Shown piece after piece: positions 1 to 10,156 of a DNA stretch of 64,000 bases (position 1 is the stretch's first letter; every line of letters begins with the position of its first letter). The translations under genes and the position numbers were made by a program. The notes under the pieces were generated by a model. That model made no database searches, was not told the DNA's origin, and saw nothing but the letters and a program-made list of their open reading frames with translations. This DNA comes from Nitrobacter sp051912485 (lineage in GTDB: Bacteria; Pseudomonadota; Alphaproteobacteria; Rhizobiales; Xanthobacteraceae): NCBI RefSeq assembly GCF_051912485.1, contig NZ_CP196822.1, positions 1,178,001 to 1,242,000 on the forward strand, read 5' to 3'.

Positions 1-183
1 TCGGATGGCAAGGTGATCCATGCCGGCTCGGGAACGCTTGGTGCAAAAAGCGCTACCATTGGCCATCTTGGCAACGCCAGCACGTTTCCGGTCGATCAGG
101 TCGGACAGGATCTGCTTGCGCAGAAGCTGTTGAGCGAACTGGCGCATGTTGAAGCGAAGAATGGCCACGGTCACGGTCATTAA
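1..183 (+). CDS. C-terminal fragment of an unrecognised protein with a His-rich tail
   Basis: An open frame runs from the window edge to a TAA at 181-183, giving the last 60 residues of a protein whose start lies outside. The fragment has small and polar residues (motifs HAGSGTLG and TIGHLGN), an amphipathic stretch LLAQKLLSELAHVEA, and ends NGHGHGH. The alternating Gly-His tail could bind metal, but that is inference. I do not recognise the family. It reads in the same direction as the ribosomal superoperon but is separated from rpsL by about 1.3 kb, so it is unlikely to be co-transcribed tightly with it. Confidence 0.55.
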   Translation, partial: SDGKVIHAGSGTLGAKSATIGHLGNASTFPVDQVGQDLLAQKLLSELAHVEAKNGHGHGH

Positions 184-1496
184 GCTTAAAGAAATGGACG
201 GTGTGAGCCGCTAGGCTCTCTATCAAGCGCCGTCATCGCTGTTTGTTGCGGAGACCATTGAATTGGTCCCGCTGCTTGGGCGGCGAAGGTTTCAAGACCT
301 GCTCCTTGGTTTCGCGCGTTGCAGCCGACGCTCTCCGAATCCTGCACCTTTCGAATTGCGTTGACTATCCCGGGCGGCGAGGTGAGCCGATCCGCTCGGA
401 TAGGTGTGCCATAAGCTAGGTTTATCTGACCTTGAAGCGCTGCTTGTCGTCACCGTCGAGGTGATCGACGGCGGCGCTTTGGCGCGTGGTGAATGTGCCT
501 GCGCATGATGTTGCGCCATCGACGCGCGGTCGACGATGATGAGGCTCCCGCAACTTATTGCGGACCGGAGCGGTTCTCCGAACTACGCAGGATTCAATCC
601 TTGCTCTGTCATCATGCGCGGGCGTAGGCGTTCGAGGATGGCGTCCTTTCCAATTCCCCATCCATCTTCGTTCCTCGCGATGACGAAAATCGGATGGGTC
701 TCCCTCCGAGCGCGAAACGCATCAGCGTCCCGGCTCAGGCCTTCCAATCCCTTCAGTATCGGCTGGAGCCTTCGCCTGGGCAGGGCCGCGGGTGGCCGAT
801 TCGGCGTCCCGGAGGTGGTCGGGGCACAGATCGGACCCAGGGCCCCGGGATTCGGTGGTGCGACGGTTCGCTTGTCTTGCGGTTGGGCCGTGCGCTGGCG
901 GAACGGACGCGGCGTGTGAGGGCGGCCGATGTCGCAGAAAGACCATTGTTTTGAGGGGTATCTGGCCAGCCGGCGAAGCAGGCTTGCCGCCGATTCCCCG
1001 CGATGCGGAGTTTGTGTGGATGCTGGGTATGAACGGCCAGAAGTGCTTCTGCCACGGCGGTTTAGCCTTGACTTGACGACTCGCGGTGGATAAAACCCGG
1101 CCACTTAACGGCAGGCGGTGAGCTACGCCAACGTCGGAACGGAACACCCTTTCTATCTGATTTAATGGATAGAGATGGGCACCAACCTCGACGAATGCTG
1201 CTCAGACGCTGCTGATAATAGCTAGGCAATGCCAGGACGATAGTCGTTCTCTTGAGCGAGATCTCTCGAGTTTGATTTCGGATGCATGACCTCGGTGGAA
1301 GCTGGCTGGTTCATTCCGGTTGGCGTTGATCGCGGTCCTCTGTGGCGTCGAAGCGCTTCCCGTTCAGCAATGAACGGTTGGCGCGATTTCGTTTTGCGTG
1401 AATCGTTTCATGCATCGCGAGCGGGTGGGCGGTAGCCCCGGATGAATCTGCGGAACCGATTAGGGTTTCGCGTCAAATTAAGGGTGAAGGCGAACG
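184..1496. other. 1.3 kb gap before rpsL, no convincing gene
   Basis: This stretch holds overlapping open frames on both strands (the longest about 170 codons on the minus strand, 583-1104). Their translations are low-information, rich in Arg, Pro and Ser, with no recognisable motif, good ribosome-binding site or plausible start, as expected of GC-rich non-coding DNA. The last part must contain the rpsL promoter. I see isolated TTGA(C/T) hexamers, for example near 360 and 1270, but no convincing -35/-10 pair at 17 bp. It may be decayed coding sequence or a long regulatory region. Confidence 0.4.
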
Positions 1497-1868
1497 ATGC
1501 CGACGATCAACCAGCTGATCGCAAGTCCGCGCGTCATACAGAAGTCGCGCAAGAAGGTGCCTGCGTTGCAGCAGTCGCCGCAAAAGCGCGGCGTGTGCAC
1601 GCGTGTTTACACCACGACTCCGAAGAAGCCGAATTCGGCGCTGCGTAAGGTTGCCAAGGTGCGTCTTACCAATGGCTTCGAGGTCATCGGTTACATCCCG
1701 GGTGAAGGGCATAACCTTCAGGAACATTCCGTGGTCATGATCCGCGGCGGCCGCGTCAAGGACTTGCCGGGCGTGCGCTACCACATTCTCCGCGGCGTCC
1801 TCGACACTCAGGGCGTCAAGAACCGCAAGCAGCGTCGTTCGAAGTACGGCGCGAAACGTCCGAAATAA
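1497..1868 (+). CDS. rpsL: 30S ribosomal protein S12
   Basis: S12 (123 residues, the normal length) sits at the decoding centre of the 30S subunit and monitors codon-anticodon pairing. The family signature TPKKPNSALRKVAKVRL starts at residue 41, so the drug-interaction lysine K43 is present, and the second decoding loop KDLPGVRYH at 88-96 carries K88. Both positions are the usual streptomycin-sensitive residues. The ATG is preceded by AAGGCG. It is the first gene of the str operon, 15 bp ahead of rpsG. There is little doubt about identity. Confidence 0.98.
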   Translation: MPTINQLIASPRVIQKSRKKVPALQQSPQKRGVCTRVYTTTPKKPNSALRKVAKVRLTNGFEVIGYIPGEGHNLQEHSVVMIRGGRVKDLPGVRYHILRGVLDTQGVKNRKQRRSKYGAKRPK

Positions 1869-1883
1869 GCGGGAACAGATACG

Positions 1884-2354
1884 ATGTCGCGTCGCCATTC
1901 TGCCGAAAAGCGTGAAGTGCTCCCCGACCCGAAGTTCGGAAACATCGTCATTACGAAGTTCATGAACTCGGTCATGTATGCCGGGAAGAAGTCGGTTGCC
2001 GAAAGCATCGTCTACGGTGCGCTCGAGATGATCGAGAACAAGACCAAGCAGGGTCCGCTCGGGGTGTTCGAGCAGGCGCTCGAAAACGTCATGCCGACCA
2101 TCGAAGTGCGCTCGCGTCGCGTCGGCGGCGCCACCTATCAGGTGCCGGTGGAAGTTCGGACGGTCCGCCGTCAGGCGCTCGGTATTCGCTGGCTGATTAC
2201 GGCTGCGCGGGGGCGCAATGAAAAGACGATGACGGAGCGGCTCTCGGCCGAACTGCTCGACGCGTCGAACAACCGGGGCAGCGCGGTCAAGAAGCGGGAA
2301 GACGTGCACAAGATGGCGGAAGCCAACCGTGCGTTCTCGCACTATCGCTGGTAA
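1884..2354 (+). CDS. rpsG: 30S ribosomal protein S7
   Basis: S7 (156 residues, typical) nucleates assembly of the 30S head by binding the 3' major domain of 16S rRNA and lines the E site. The N-terminal MSRRH(S/R)AEKR start and the central block MPTIEVRSRRVGGATYQVP are diagnostic, and the C-terminal ANRAFSHYRW is the normal ending in this lineage. It lies 15 bp after rpsL and 32 bp before fusA, the standard str operon order. In E. coli S7 represses translation of its own operon; nothing here tests whether that applies. Confidence 0.98.
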   Translation: MSRRHSAEKREVLPDPKFGNIVITKFMNSVMYAGKKSVAESIVYGALEMIENKTKQGPLGVFEQALENVMPTIEVRSRRVGGATYQVPVEVRTVRRQALGIRWLITAARGRNEKTMTERLSAELLDASNNRGSAVKKREDVHKMAEANRAFSHYRW

Positions 2355-2386
2355 CAGCGACGCAACAGGAATTTAAGGACAGCTCC

Positions 2387-4459
2387 ATGCCCCGCCAACA
2401 TGCCATCGAGGATTACCGCAATTTCGGTATCATGGCGCATATCGACGCCGGCAAGACCACCACGACCGAGCGCATCCTTTATTACACCGGCAAGAGCCAC
2501 AAGATCGGCGAAGTGCACGAAGGTGCCGCGACGATGGACTGGATGGCGCAGGAGCAAGAACGCGGCATCACCATCACCTCCGCCGCGACCACCGCGTTCT
2601 GGGACGGCAAGCGCCTGAACATCATCGATACCCCCGGCCACGTCGACTTCACCATTGAGGTCGAGCGTTCGCTGCGCGTGCTCGATGGCGCCGTATGCGT
2701 GCTCGACAGCAACCAGGGTGTCGAACCGCAGACCGAAACGGTCTGGCGCCAGGGCGACAAGTACAAGGTGCCGCGTATCGTCTTCTGCAACAAGATGGAT
2801 AAGACCGGCGCCGACTTCTACAAGTGTCTGGCCGACATCGTCGATCGGCTCGGCGCGCGCCCGGTGGCGTTGCAGCTCCCGATCGGTGCGGAGAACAACT
2901 TCAAGGGCATGATCGACCTCGTCCGCATGAAGGCGCTGGTCTGGAATAACGAAGCGCTGGGCGCGATGTATGACATCGCTGAGATCCCCGCCGACCTCGC
3001 AGACAAGGCCAAGGAATATCGCGAGAAGCTGGTGGAAGCCGCCGTCGAACTCGATGATGTCGCCATGGCCGCCTATCTCGACGGCACCGAGCCGGATGAA
3101 GCCACCTTGAAGGGGCTGATCCGTAAGGCCGTCATCACCGGCGCTTTTTATCCCGTCCTATGCGGCACGGCGTTCAAGAACAAGGGTGTGCAGCCGCTGC
3201 TCGACGCCGTCGTGGCCTATCTGCCGTCGCCGCTCGACGTGCCTGCCATCAAGGGCATCGACGACAGGGGCAACGAGGTCGTTCGTCACGCTGATGATAA
3301 AGAGCCGATGGCGCTGCTGGCGTTCAAGATCATGGACGATCCGTTCGTCGGCACCATCACCTTCTGCCGCATCTATTCCGGCGTTCTCCAGAGCGGCACT
3401 GGTGTCATCAACTCGACGCGCGAGAAGAAGGAGCGCATCGGCCGGATGCTGCTGATGCATGCGAACAATCGCGAGGACATCAAGGAAGCCTATGCCGGCG
3501 ACATCGTCGCACTGGCCGGCTTGAAGGAAGCGCGCACCGGCGACACGCTGTGCGATTCCGCCCATCCGGTGATCCTTGAAAAGATGGAATTCCCCGATCC
3601 GGTCATCGAGATCGCGATCGAGCCGAAGTCCAAGGCCGACCAGGAAAAGCTCGGTGTCGCGCTGGCGAAGCTTGCGGCGGAAGATCCGTCATTCCGCGTC
3701 TCCACCGATCAGGAGTCCGGCCAGACCATCCTCAAGGGCATGGGCGAGCTCCATCTCGACATTAAGGTCGATATCCTCAAGCGCACCTACAAGGTCGACG
3801 CCAACATTGGCGCGCCGCAGGTGGCGTTCCGCGAGCGTGTCACCAAGCGTGTCGAGCACAGCTACACTCACAAGAAGCAGACCGGCGGTACCGGTCAGTT
3901 CGCAGCGGTCACGCTGATCGTCGAGCCGAGCGAGCCTGGCAAAGGCTACGAATTCGAGTCGAAGATCGTCGGCGGCGCGGTGCCCAAGGAATACATTCCC
4001 GGCGTTGAGAAGGGCATCGAGAGCGTGCTCGGCTCCGGCGTAGTCGCGGGCTTCCCGGTGGTCGACGTCAAGGTGCAACTCATCGACGGCAAGTACCATG
4101 ATGTCGATTCGTCGGCGCTGGCGTTCGAAATCGCGACCCGCGCCTGCTTCCGCGAAGCGCTGCAAAGGGGCAAGTCGGTGCTGCTCGAGCCGATCATGAA
4201 GGTCGAGGTGGTGACGCCGGAAGACTATACCGGATCGGTCATCGGCGATCTCAATTCGCGGCGCGGCCAGATCCAGGGTCAGGACATGCGCGGCAACGCC
4301 AACGTCATTAACGCGATGGTGCCGCTCATGAACATGTTCGGTTACGTGAACAACCTGCGCTCGATGAGTCAGGGGCGCGCGACCTTCACCATGCAGTTCG
4401 ATCATTACGCTGAAGCGCCGGCGAACGTGTCGGCGGAAGTCCAGAAGAAATTTGCCTGA
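2387..4459 (+). CDS. fusA: Elongation factor G
   Basis: EF-G (690 residues) is the GTPase that drives translocation of tRNA and mRNA on the ribosome and, with RRF, ribosome recycling. The G1 loop AHIDAGKT is at residues 17-24, switch II DTPGH near 85, and the NKMD specificity motif near 139, followed by the domain II-V architecture at full family length. The RGITI effector region is intact. The gene follows rpsG by 32 bp with an AAGGA-type ribosome-binding site and precedes tuf by 40 bp. Confidence 0.98.
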   Translation: MPRQHAIEDYRNFGIMAHIDAGKTTTTERILYYTGKSHKIGEVHEGAATMDWMAQEQERGITITSAATTAFWDGKRLNIIDTPGHVDFTIEVERSLRVLDGAVCVLDSNQGVEPQTETVWRQGDKYKVPRIVFCNKMDKTGADFYKCLADIVDRLGARPVALQLPIGAENNFKGMIDLVRMKALVWNNEALGAMYDIAEIPADLADKAKEYREKLVEAAVELDDVAMAAYLDGTEPDEATLKGLIRKAVITGAFYPVLCGTAFKNKGVQPLLDAVVAYLPSPLDVPAIKGIDDRGNEVVRHADDKEPMALLAFKIMDDPFVGTITFCRIYSGVLQSGTGVINSTREKKERIGRMLLMHANNREDIKEAYAGDIVALAGLKEARTGDTLCDSAHPVILEKMEFPDPVIEIAIEPKSKADQEKLGVALAKLAAEDPSFRVSTDQESGQTILKGMGELHLDIKVDILKRTYKVDANIGAPQVAFRERVTKRVEHSYTHKKQTGGTGQFAAVTLIVEPSEPGKGYEFESKIVGGAVPKEYIPGVEKGIESVLGSGVVAGFPVVDVKVQLIDGKYHDVDSSALAFEIATRACFREALQRGKSVLLEPIMKVEVVTPEDYTGSVIGDLNSRRGQIQGQDMRGNANVINAMVPLMNMFGYVNNLRSMSQGRATFTMQFDHYAEAPANVSAEVQKKFA

Positions 4460-4499
4460 TTGTCGCTGGACGACAGTCAACGACTGAACGGAGAGTCAA

Positions 4500-5690
<1,191 letters not shown>

Positions 5691-5699
5691 TGATCCGTC

Positions 5700-5727
5700 G
5701 GATGTCCGGCCGCAAGACCGGACATCC
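5700..5727 (+). terminator. Stem-loop between tuf and rpsJ (partial terminator or processing site)
   Basis: A perfect 10-bp inverted repeat, GGATGTCCGG and CCGGACATCC with an 8-nt loop, begins 9 nt after the tuf stop codon. Only a broken pyrimidine stretch follows (CAACCTTCTTTA), so it is a weak intrinsic terminator at best. A second perfect hairpin (GACCGGA, 3-nt loop, TCCGGTC) lies at 5752-5768, just ahead of rpsJ. The pair could tune read-through from the str genes into the S10 genes or mark an RNA processing site. Confidence 0.45.
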
Positions 5728-5793
5728 GCAACCTTCTTTATCGGCGTGGATGACCGGACGCTCCGGTCGTGACGGACAAGAAAGACAAAGGCA

Positions 5794-6102
5794 ATGAACG
5801 GCCAAAATATTCGCATCCGTCTCAAGGCGTTCGACCATCGGATTCTCGATACGTCGACCCGCGAGATCGTGAATACCGCGAAACGCACCGGCGCGCAGGT
5901 CCGCGGACCGATTCCGCTGCCGACGCGGATCGAGAAATTTACGGTCAACCGTTCGCCGCACGTCGATAAGAAGAGTCGCGAGCAGTTCGAGATGCGCACG
6001 CACAAGCGCCTTCTCGATATCGTGGATCCGACTCCGCAGACAGTCGATGCCTTGATGAAGCTCGATCTGGCCGCAGGCGTCGACGTCGAGATCAAGCTCT
6101 GA
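5794..6102 (+). CDS. rpsJ: 30S ribosomal protein S10
   Basis: S10 (102 residues, standard) is a 30S head protein and, as NusE, also a partner of NusB in transcription antitermination. The start [19 protein letters not shown] and the loop [20 protein letters not shown] are family signatures. It begins the S10 segment, 103 bp after tuf and downstream of two hairpins. The larger gap and the hairpins suggest a transcriptional boundary or an attenuation point between the str and S10 units. Confidence 0.98.
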
Positions 6103-6200
6103 CGCGGCAGCCCGCCGTTTTCGGCAGGGCGCGCGGAAGTCGAAATGAAGTTTAGGAACAGTCCGAACGTTAGCGGACAGAAAGAACAGGAAGCACGCCG

Positions 6201-6947
6201 ATGCGCTCCGGAGTGATCGCACAAAAGGTCGGGATGACGCGGGTCTTCACGGAGACCGGCGAGCATGTCCCTGTGACCGTGCTGAAGTTGAGCAATTGTC
6301 AGGTGTTGGGTCACCGGACCAGCGAGAAGAACGGCTACGTTGCGTTGCAGCTCGGCTCGGGCGCGCGCAAGACGGTCTACATGCCGAAGGCGGAGCGCGG
6401 ACAGTTCGCGGTCGCCAAGGTTGAGCCAAAGCGCAAGTTGGCGGAATTTCGCGTGTCCGAAGATGCGCTGATTCCGGTCGGCGCTGAAATTCAGGCGGAC
6501 CATTTCGTGGTCGGCCAGTTCGTCGATGTCACCGGCACCTCGGTCGGCAAGGGGTTTGCCGGCGGCATGAAGCGCTGGAACTTCGGCGGTCTGCGCGCCA
6601 CGCACGGCGTTTCGATCTCCCATCGTTCGATCGGTTCGACCGGCGGTCGTCAGGATCCCGGCAAGACCTTCAAGAACAAGAAGATGCCCGGCCACATGGG
6701 TGTCGATCGCATCACCACGCTCAATCTGCGCGTCGTGCAGACCGACGTGGAGCGCGGCCTGATCCTGGTCGAGGGTGCCGTTCCCGGCTCCAAGGGCGGC
6801 TGGATCTCGGTGCGTGACGCGGTGAAGAAGCCGTTGCCGAAGGAAGCGCCGAAACCCGGCAAGTTCAAGGTTGCGGGCGGCAGTGCGCAGGCTGCGGGCG
6901 ATGACAAGGTCACGGCGGACGCCCCGACCGAGAAGGAGGGTGCATAA
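6201..6947 (+). CDS. rplC: 50S ribosomal protein L3, C-terminally extended
   Basis: L3 (248 residues) is a primary 23S rRNA-binding protein near the peptidyl-transferase centre. The start RSGVIAQKVGMTRVFTE and the core around KRWNFGGLRATHG and GSTGGRQDPGKTFK (the region carrying the methylated glutamine) are diagnostic. After the usual domain end the chain continues for about 40 residues of Lys-, Pro- and Ala-rich sequence, a low-complexity tail longer than the E. coli protein. The stop codon is immediately followed by rplD. Confidence 0.97.
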   Translation: MRSGVIAQKVGMTRVFTETGEHVPVTVLKLSNCQVLGHRTSEKNGYVALQLGSGARKTVYMPKAERGQFAVAKVEPKRKLAEFRVSEDALIPVGAEIQADHFVVGQFVDVTGTSVGKGFAGGMKRWNFGGLRATHGVSISHRSIGSTGGRQDPGKTFKNKKMPGHMGVDRITTLNLRVVQTDVERGLILVEGAVPGSKGGWISVRDAVKKPLPKEAPKPGKFKVAGGSAQAAGDDKVTADAPTEKEGA

Positions 6948-6948
6948 C

Positions 6949-7569
6949 ATGGAACTGAACGTCACCACCCTCGAAGGCAAGGCTGCGGGCTCGGTTCAGC
7001 TCTCGGACGGGATTTTCGGTCTTGAGCCGCGCAAGGATTTGATCCAGCGCTGCGTCAACTGGCAGCTCGCCAAGCGTCAGGCCGGTACTCACAAAGCCAA
7101 GGGCCGTGCGGAAATCTGGCGCACCGGCAAGAAAATGTTCAAGCAGAAGGGCACCGGCAATGCCCGTCACGGTTCGGCCCGCGTGTCGCAGTTCCGTGGC
7201 GGTGGTCGCGCTTTCGGCCCGGTCGTACGCAGCCATGCGCACGATCTGCCGAAGAAGGTGCGCGCGCTGGCGCTGCGCCACGCGCTGTCGGCGAAGGCAA
7301 AGGACGGCGGTCTGATCGTCATCGACAGCGCCGAGCTGAAGGATGCCAAAACCAAGGCGCTGCTCGGTCACTTTTCCGGCCTCGGCCTGACCAGCGCGCT
7401 GATCGTCGACGGGGCGCAGGTTCATGCCGGGTTCGAAACCGCCGCGCGCAACATTCCGAACATCGACGTGCTGCCGATCCAGGGCATCAACGTCTATGAC
7501 ATTCTGCGCCGTCAGAAGCTCGTGCTGACCAAGGCGGCGGTTGATGCGCTGGAGGCGCGCTTCAAATGA
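6949..7569 (+). CDS. rplD: 50S ribosomal protein L4
   Basis: L4 (206 residues) binds domain I of 23S rRNA and its extended loop reaches the nascent peptide tunnel. That loop is visible as KQKGTGNARHGS at residues 65-76, where macrolide-resistance changes occur in other bacteria. I chose the ATG at 6949 because it gives the usual start MELNVTTLEG and sits 1 bp after the rplC stop; an upstream in-frame start would run back into rplC. In E. coli L4 represses the S10 operon; not testable here. Confidence 0.97.
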   Translation: MELNVTTLEGKAAGSVQLSDGIFGLEPRKDLIQRCVNWQLAKRQAGTHKAKGRAEIWRTGKKMFKQKGTGNARHGSARVSQFRGGGRAFGPVVRSHAHDLPKKVRALALRHALSAKAKDGGLIVIDSAELKDAKTKALLGHFSGLGLTSALIVDGAQVHAGFETAARNIPNIDVLPIQGINVYDILRRQKLVLTKAAVDALEARFK

Positions 7570-7862
7570 CAATCGATGCGAAGCATTACGACGTGATCGT
7601 CGCTCCGGTCATTACCGAAAAGGCGACGATGGCCTCCGAGCACAACAAGGTTGTGTTCAAGGTGACGCGCAAGGCGACCAAGCCGCAGATCAAGGAAGCG
7701 GTCGAGAAACTGTTCGACGTCAAGGTCAAGAGCGTGAACACGCTGCTGCGCAAGGGCAAGACGAAGATCTTCCGCGGCAACCTGGGTTCGCAGTCGGATA
7801 GCAAGCGTGCGGTTGTGACCCTCGAAGAGGGCCACCGTATCGACGTCACCACCGGACTCTGA
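7566..7862 (+). CDS. rplW: 50S ribosomal protein L23
   Basis: L23 (98 residues) sits at the tunnel exit, where trigger factor and SRP dock. The motif APVITEKATM near the N-terminus and the VNTLLRKGK(T)K segment identify it. Its ATG overlaps the rplD stop codon (ATGA), which implies translational coupling. The next gene rplB starts 27 bp later. Length and order are standard for the S10 operon. Confidence 0.97.
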   Translation: MTIDAKHYDVIVAPVITEKATMASEHNKVVFKVTRKATKPQIKEAVEKLFDVKVKSVNTLLRKGKTKIFRGNLGSQSDSKRAVVTLEEGHRIDVTTGL

Positions 7863-7889
7863 GGCGGAAACGGCTTAAGGCGATAGATT

Positions 7890-8726
7890 ATGGCACTTAA
7901 AACATACAATCCCACGACGCCGGGCCAGCGCCAGCTGGTGATGGTCGATCGTTCGGCCCTCTACAAGGGCAAGCCGGTCAAGACGCTTACCGAAGGCAAG
8001 CGCGGCAAGGGCGGCCGCAACAACACCGGGCGCATCACCGTGCGTTTTCGCGGCGGCGGCCACAAGAAGGCCTACCGCAACGTCGATTTCAAGCGTGAGA
8101 AGGCGGACGTGCCGGCGACCGTCGAGCGGCTCGAATACGATCCGAACCGCACCGCGTTCATTGCGCTGATCAAGTATCAGGACGGTGAGCAGGCCTATAT
8201 TCTCGCGCCGCAGCGTTTGGCCGTCGGCGATACCGTCGTTGCCGGCAATTATGTCGACGTGAAGCCGGGCAATGTGATGCCGCTCGGCAACATGCCCGTC
8301 GGCACCATCGTCCACAACGTCGAGATGAAGATCGGCAAGGGCGGCCAGCTCGCGCGTTCGGCCGGCACTTATGCCCAGATCGTCGGCCGCGATCAGGACT
8401 ACGTCATTCTGCGCCTGAATTCGGGCGAGCAGCGCCTGGTGCACGGCCGTTGCCGCGGCTCGATCGGCGCGGTGTCGAACCCGGACCACATGAACATTTC
8501 AATCGGCAAGGCCGGCCGCACCCGTTGGTTGGGCTGGCGCCCGCACAACCGCGGTGTGGTCATGAACCCGATCGACCATCCGCATGGCGGCGGCGAAGGC
8601 CGCACCTCGGGCGGCCGTCACCCGGTGACGCCGTGGGGCAAGCCGACCAAGGGCAAGAAGACCCGTTCCAACAAGTCGACCAACAAGTTCATTCTCATCA
8701 GCCGCCACAAGCGGAAGAAGCAGTAA
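7890..8726 (+). CDS. rplB: 50S ribosomal protein L2
   Basis: L2 (278 residues) is needed for subunit association and peptidyl transfer. The start MALKTYNPTTPGQRQLV, the central GNMPVGTIVHNVE, and the C-terminal block NPIDHPHGGGEGRTSGG with its conserved histidine near residue 229-232 are all present. The protein ends in a basic tail KRKKQ. It is spaced 12 bp from rpsS. There is no sign of truncation. Confidence 0.98.
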   Translation: MALKTYNPTTPGQRQLVMVDRSALYKGKPVKTLTEGKRGKGGRNNTGRITVRFRGGGHKKAYRNVDFKREKADVPATVERLEYDPNRTAFIALIKYQDGEQAYILAPQRLAVGDTVVAGNYVDVKPGNVMPLGNMPVGTIVHNVEMKIGKGGQLARSAGTYAQIVGRDQDYVILRLNSGEQRLVHGRCRGSIGAVSNPDHMNISIGKAGRTRWLGWRPHNRGVVMNPIDHPHGGGEGRTSGGRHPVTPWGKPTKGKKTRSNKSTNKFILISRHKRKKQ

Positions 8727-8738
8727 GGAAAGCCGGAC

Positions 8739-9017
8739 ATGGTTCGTTCAGTCTGGAAAGGCCCGTTCGTCGAAGGCTCGCTGCTTAAGAAAGCAGACGC
8801 CGCGCGGGCGAGCGGCCGTCACGATGTCATCAAGATCTGGAGCCGGCGCTCGACCATCCTGCCGCAGTTCGTCGGCCTGGTGTTCGGCGTCTATAACGGC
8901 CAGAAGCACGTACCGGTGTCGGTCAACGAGGAGATGGTCGGTCACAAGTTCGGCGAGTTTTCGCCGACGCGGACGTTCCATGGCCACTCGGGCGACAAGA
9001 AAGCCAAGAAGGCTTGA
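8739..9017 (+). CDS. rpsS: 30S ribosomal protein S19
   Basis: S19 (92 residues) forms a complex with S13 in the 30S head and contacts 16S rRNA. The start MVRSVWKGPFVEGSLLKKAD and the segment HVPVSVNEEMVGHKFGEF are classical signatures. Length is normal. It is followed after 10 bp by rplV. Basic residues cluster at the C-terminus (KKAKKA). Confidence 0.97.
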   Translation: MVRSVWKGPFVEGSLLKKADAARASGRHDVIKIWSRRSTILPQFVGLVFGVYNGQKHVPVSVNEEMVGHKFGEFSPTRTFHGHSGDKKAKKA

Positions 9018-9027
9018 GGTTTAAGTC

Positions 9028-9414
9028 ATGAGCAAACCAAAGCGCGAACGGAGCCTCCCGGAAAACGAGGCCAAGGCGGTCGCCCGGATGCTTCGGGTGA
9101 GCCCGCAGAAGCTCAACCTGGTTGCGCAACTGATCCGCGGCCGCAAGGCGGCGGCGGCGCTTGCCGACCTGCAGTTCTCGCGTAAGCGAATCGCGGGCGA
9201 CGTGAAGAAGTGCCTGGAATCGGCGATCGCCAACGCCGAGAACAACCACGACCTCGACGTCGACGAATTGGTCGTGTCGCAAGCGTTTGTCGGCAACGGC
9301 ATGGTGATGAAGCGTTTCGCACCGCGCGGCCGTGGCCGCTCGGGCCGTATCTATAAACCGTTCTCGCAACTGACGATCATAGTGCGTCAGGTCGAGGCCG
9401 AGGCGAGCGCTTAA
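9028..9414 (+). CDS. rplV: 50S ribosomal protein L22
   Basis: L22 (128 residues) binds 23S rRNA and its beta-hairpin lines the exit tunnel near L4. The LRVSPQKLNLVAQLIRG motif near residues 22-38 and the C-terminal hairpin RFAPRGRGRSGRIYKPFSQ, whose tip lines the tunnel, identify it. The length is somewhat above the E. coli protein (110), with extra residues at the N-terminus as in other Rhizobiales. rpsC follows after 19 bp. Confidence 0.97.
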   Translation: MSKPKRERSLPENEAKAVARMLRVSPQKLNLVAQLIRGRKAAAALADLQFSRKRIAGDVKKCLESAIANAENNHDLDVDELVVSQAFVGNGMVMKRFAPRGRGRSGRIYKPFSQLTIIVRQVEAEASA

Positions 9415-9433
9415 AGAGGCGCAGGAGAAAACG

Positions 9434-10129
9434 ATGGGTCAAAAGATCAATCCAATCGGGCTGCGTCTGGGCATCAACCGGACCTGGGACTCCCGTTGGT
9501 ATGCCGGCAAGAACGAGTACGGCAAGCTGCTGCACGAGGACGTCAGGATCCGCGAGCTCCTTCACAAGGAGCTTAAGCAGGCGGCCGTCGCGCGCATCGT
9601 GATCGAACGTCCGCACAAGAAGTGCCGCGTGACGATCCATTCGGCGCGGCCCGGTGTCGTGATCGGCAAGAAGGGCGCCGATATCGACAAGCTTCGCAAG
9701 AGGGTTGCGGACATCACCTCGTCCGACGTCGTCATCAACATCGTCGAGATTCGCAAGCCGGAGCTTGATGCCACGCTGGTCGCCGAATCGATCGCGCAGC
9801 AGCTTGAGCGCCGCGTCGCGTTCCGCCGCGCGATGAAACGCGCCGTGCAATCCGCGATGCGTCTCGGCGCCGAAGGCATTCGTATCAACTGCTCGGGTCG
9901 TCTCGGCGGCGCTGAAATCGCTCGCATGGAGTGGTATCGCGAAGGCCGTGTGCCGCTGCACACGCTGCGCGCCGATGTCGATTACGGCGTCGCCACCGCG
10001 TTCACGACGTTCGGCACCTGCGGCGTCAAGGTCTGGATCTTCAAGGGCGAAATCCTCGAGCACGATCCGATGGCTCAGGACAAGCGCCTGGCCGGCGACG
10101 ACAACCGTCCGCGCCGCGACGCGGCTTGA
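9434..10129 (+). CDS. rpsC: 30S ribosomal protein S3
   Basis: S3 (231 residues) lies at the mRNA entry channel and contributes helicase activity. The start MGQKINPIGLRLGINRTWDS is diagnostic; a type II KH domain with the GVVIGKKGADI loop lies near residue 74, followed by the C-terminal domain with GRLGGAEIARMEWYREGRVP. The tail is short and basic. rplP begins 27 bp downstream. Confidence 0.98.
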   Translation: MGQKINPIGLRLGINRTWDSRWYAGKNEYGKLLHEDVRIRELLHKELKQAAVARIVIERPHKKCRVTIHSARPGVVIGKKGADIDKLRKRVADITSSDVVINIVEIRKPELDATLVAESIAQQLERRVAFRRAMKRAVQSAMRLGAEGIRINCSGRLGGAEIARMEWYREGRVPLHTLRADVDYGVATAFTTFGTCGVKVWIFKGEILEHDPMAQDKRLAGDDNRPRRDAA

Positions 10130-10156
10130 ACGAGAGAAGGTTTGAGGGCGTAAGCC

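Noticed and set aside
583..1104. A 173-codon minus-strand frame ahead of rpsL
   Set aside because: Low-information Arg/Pro/Ser-rich translation, no start signal and overlapping frames of equal size in other directions; treated as non-coding.
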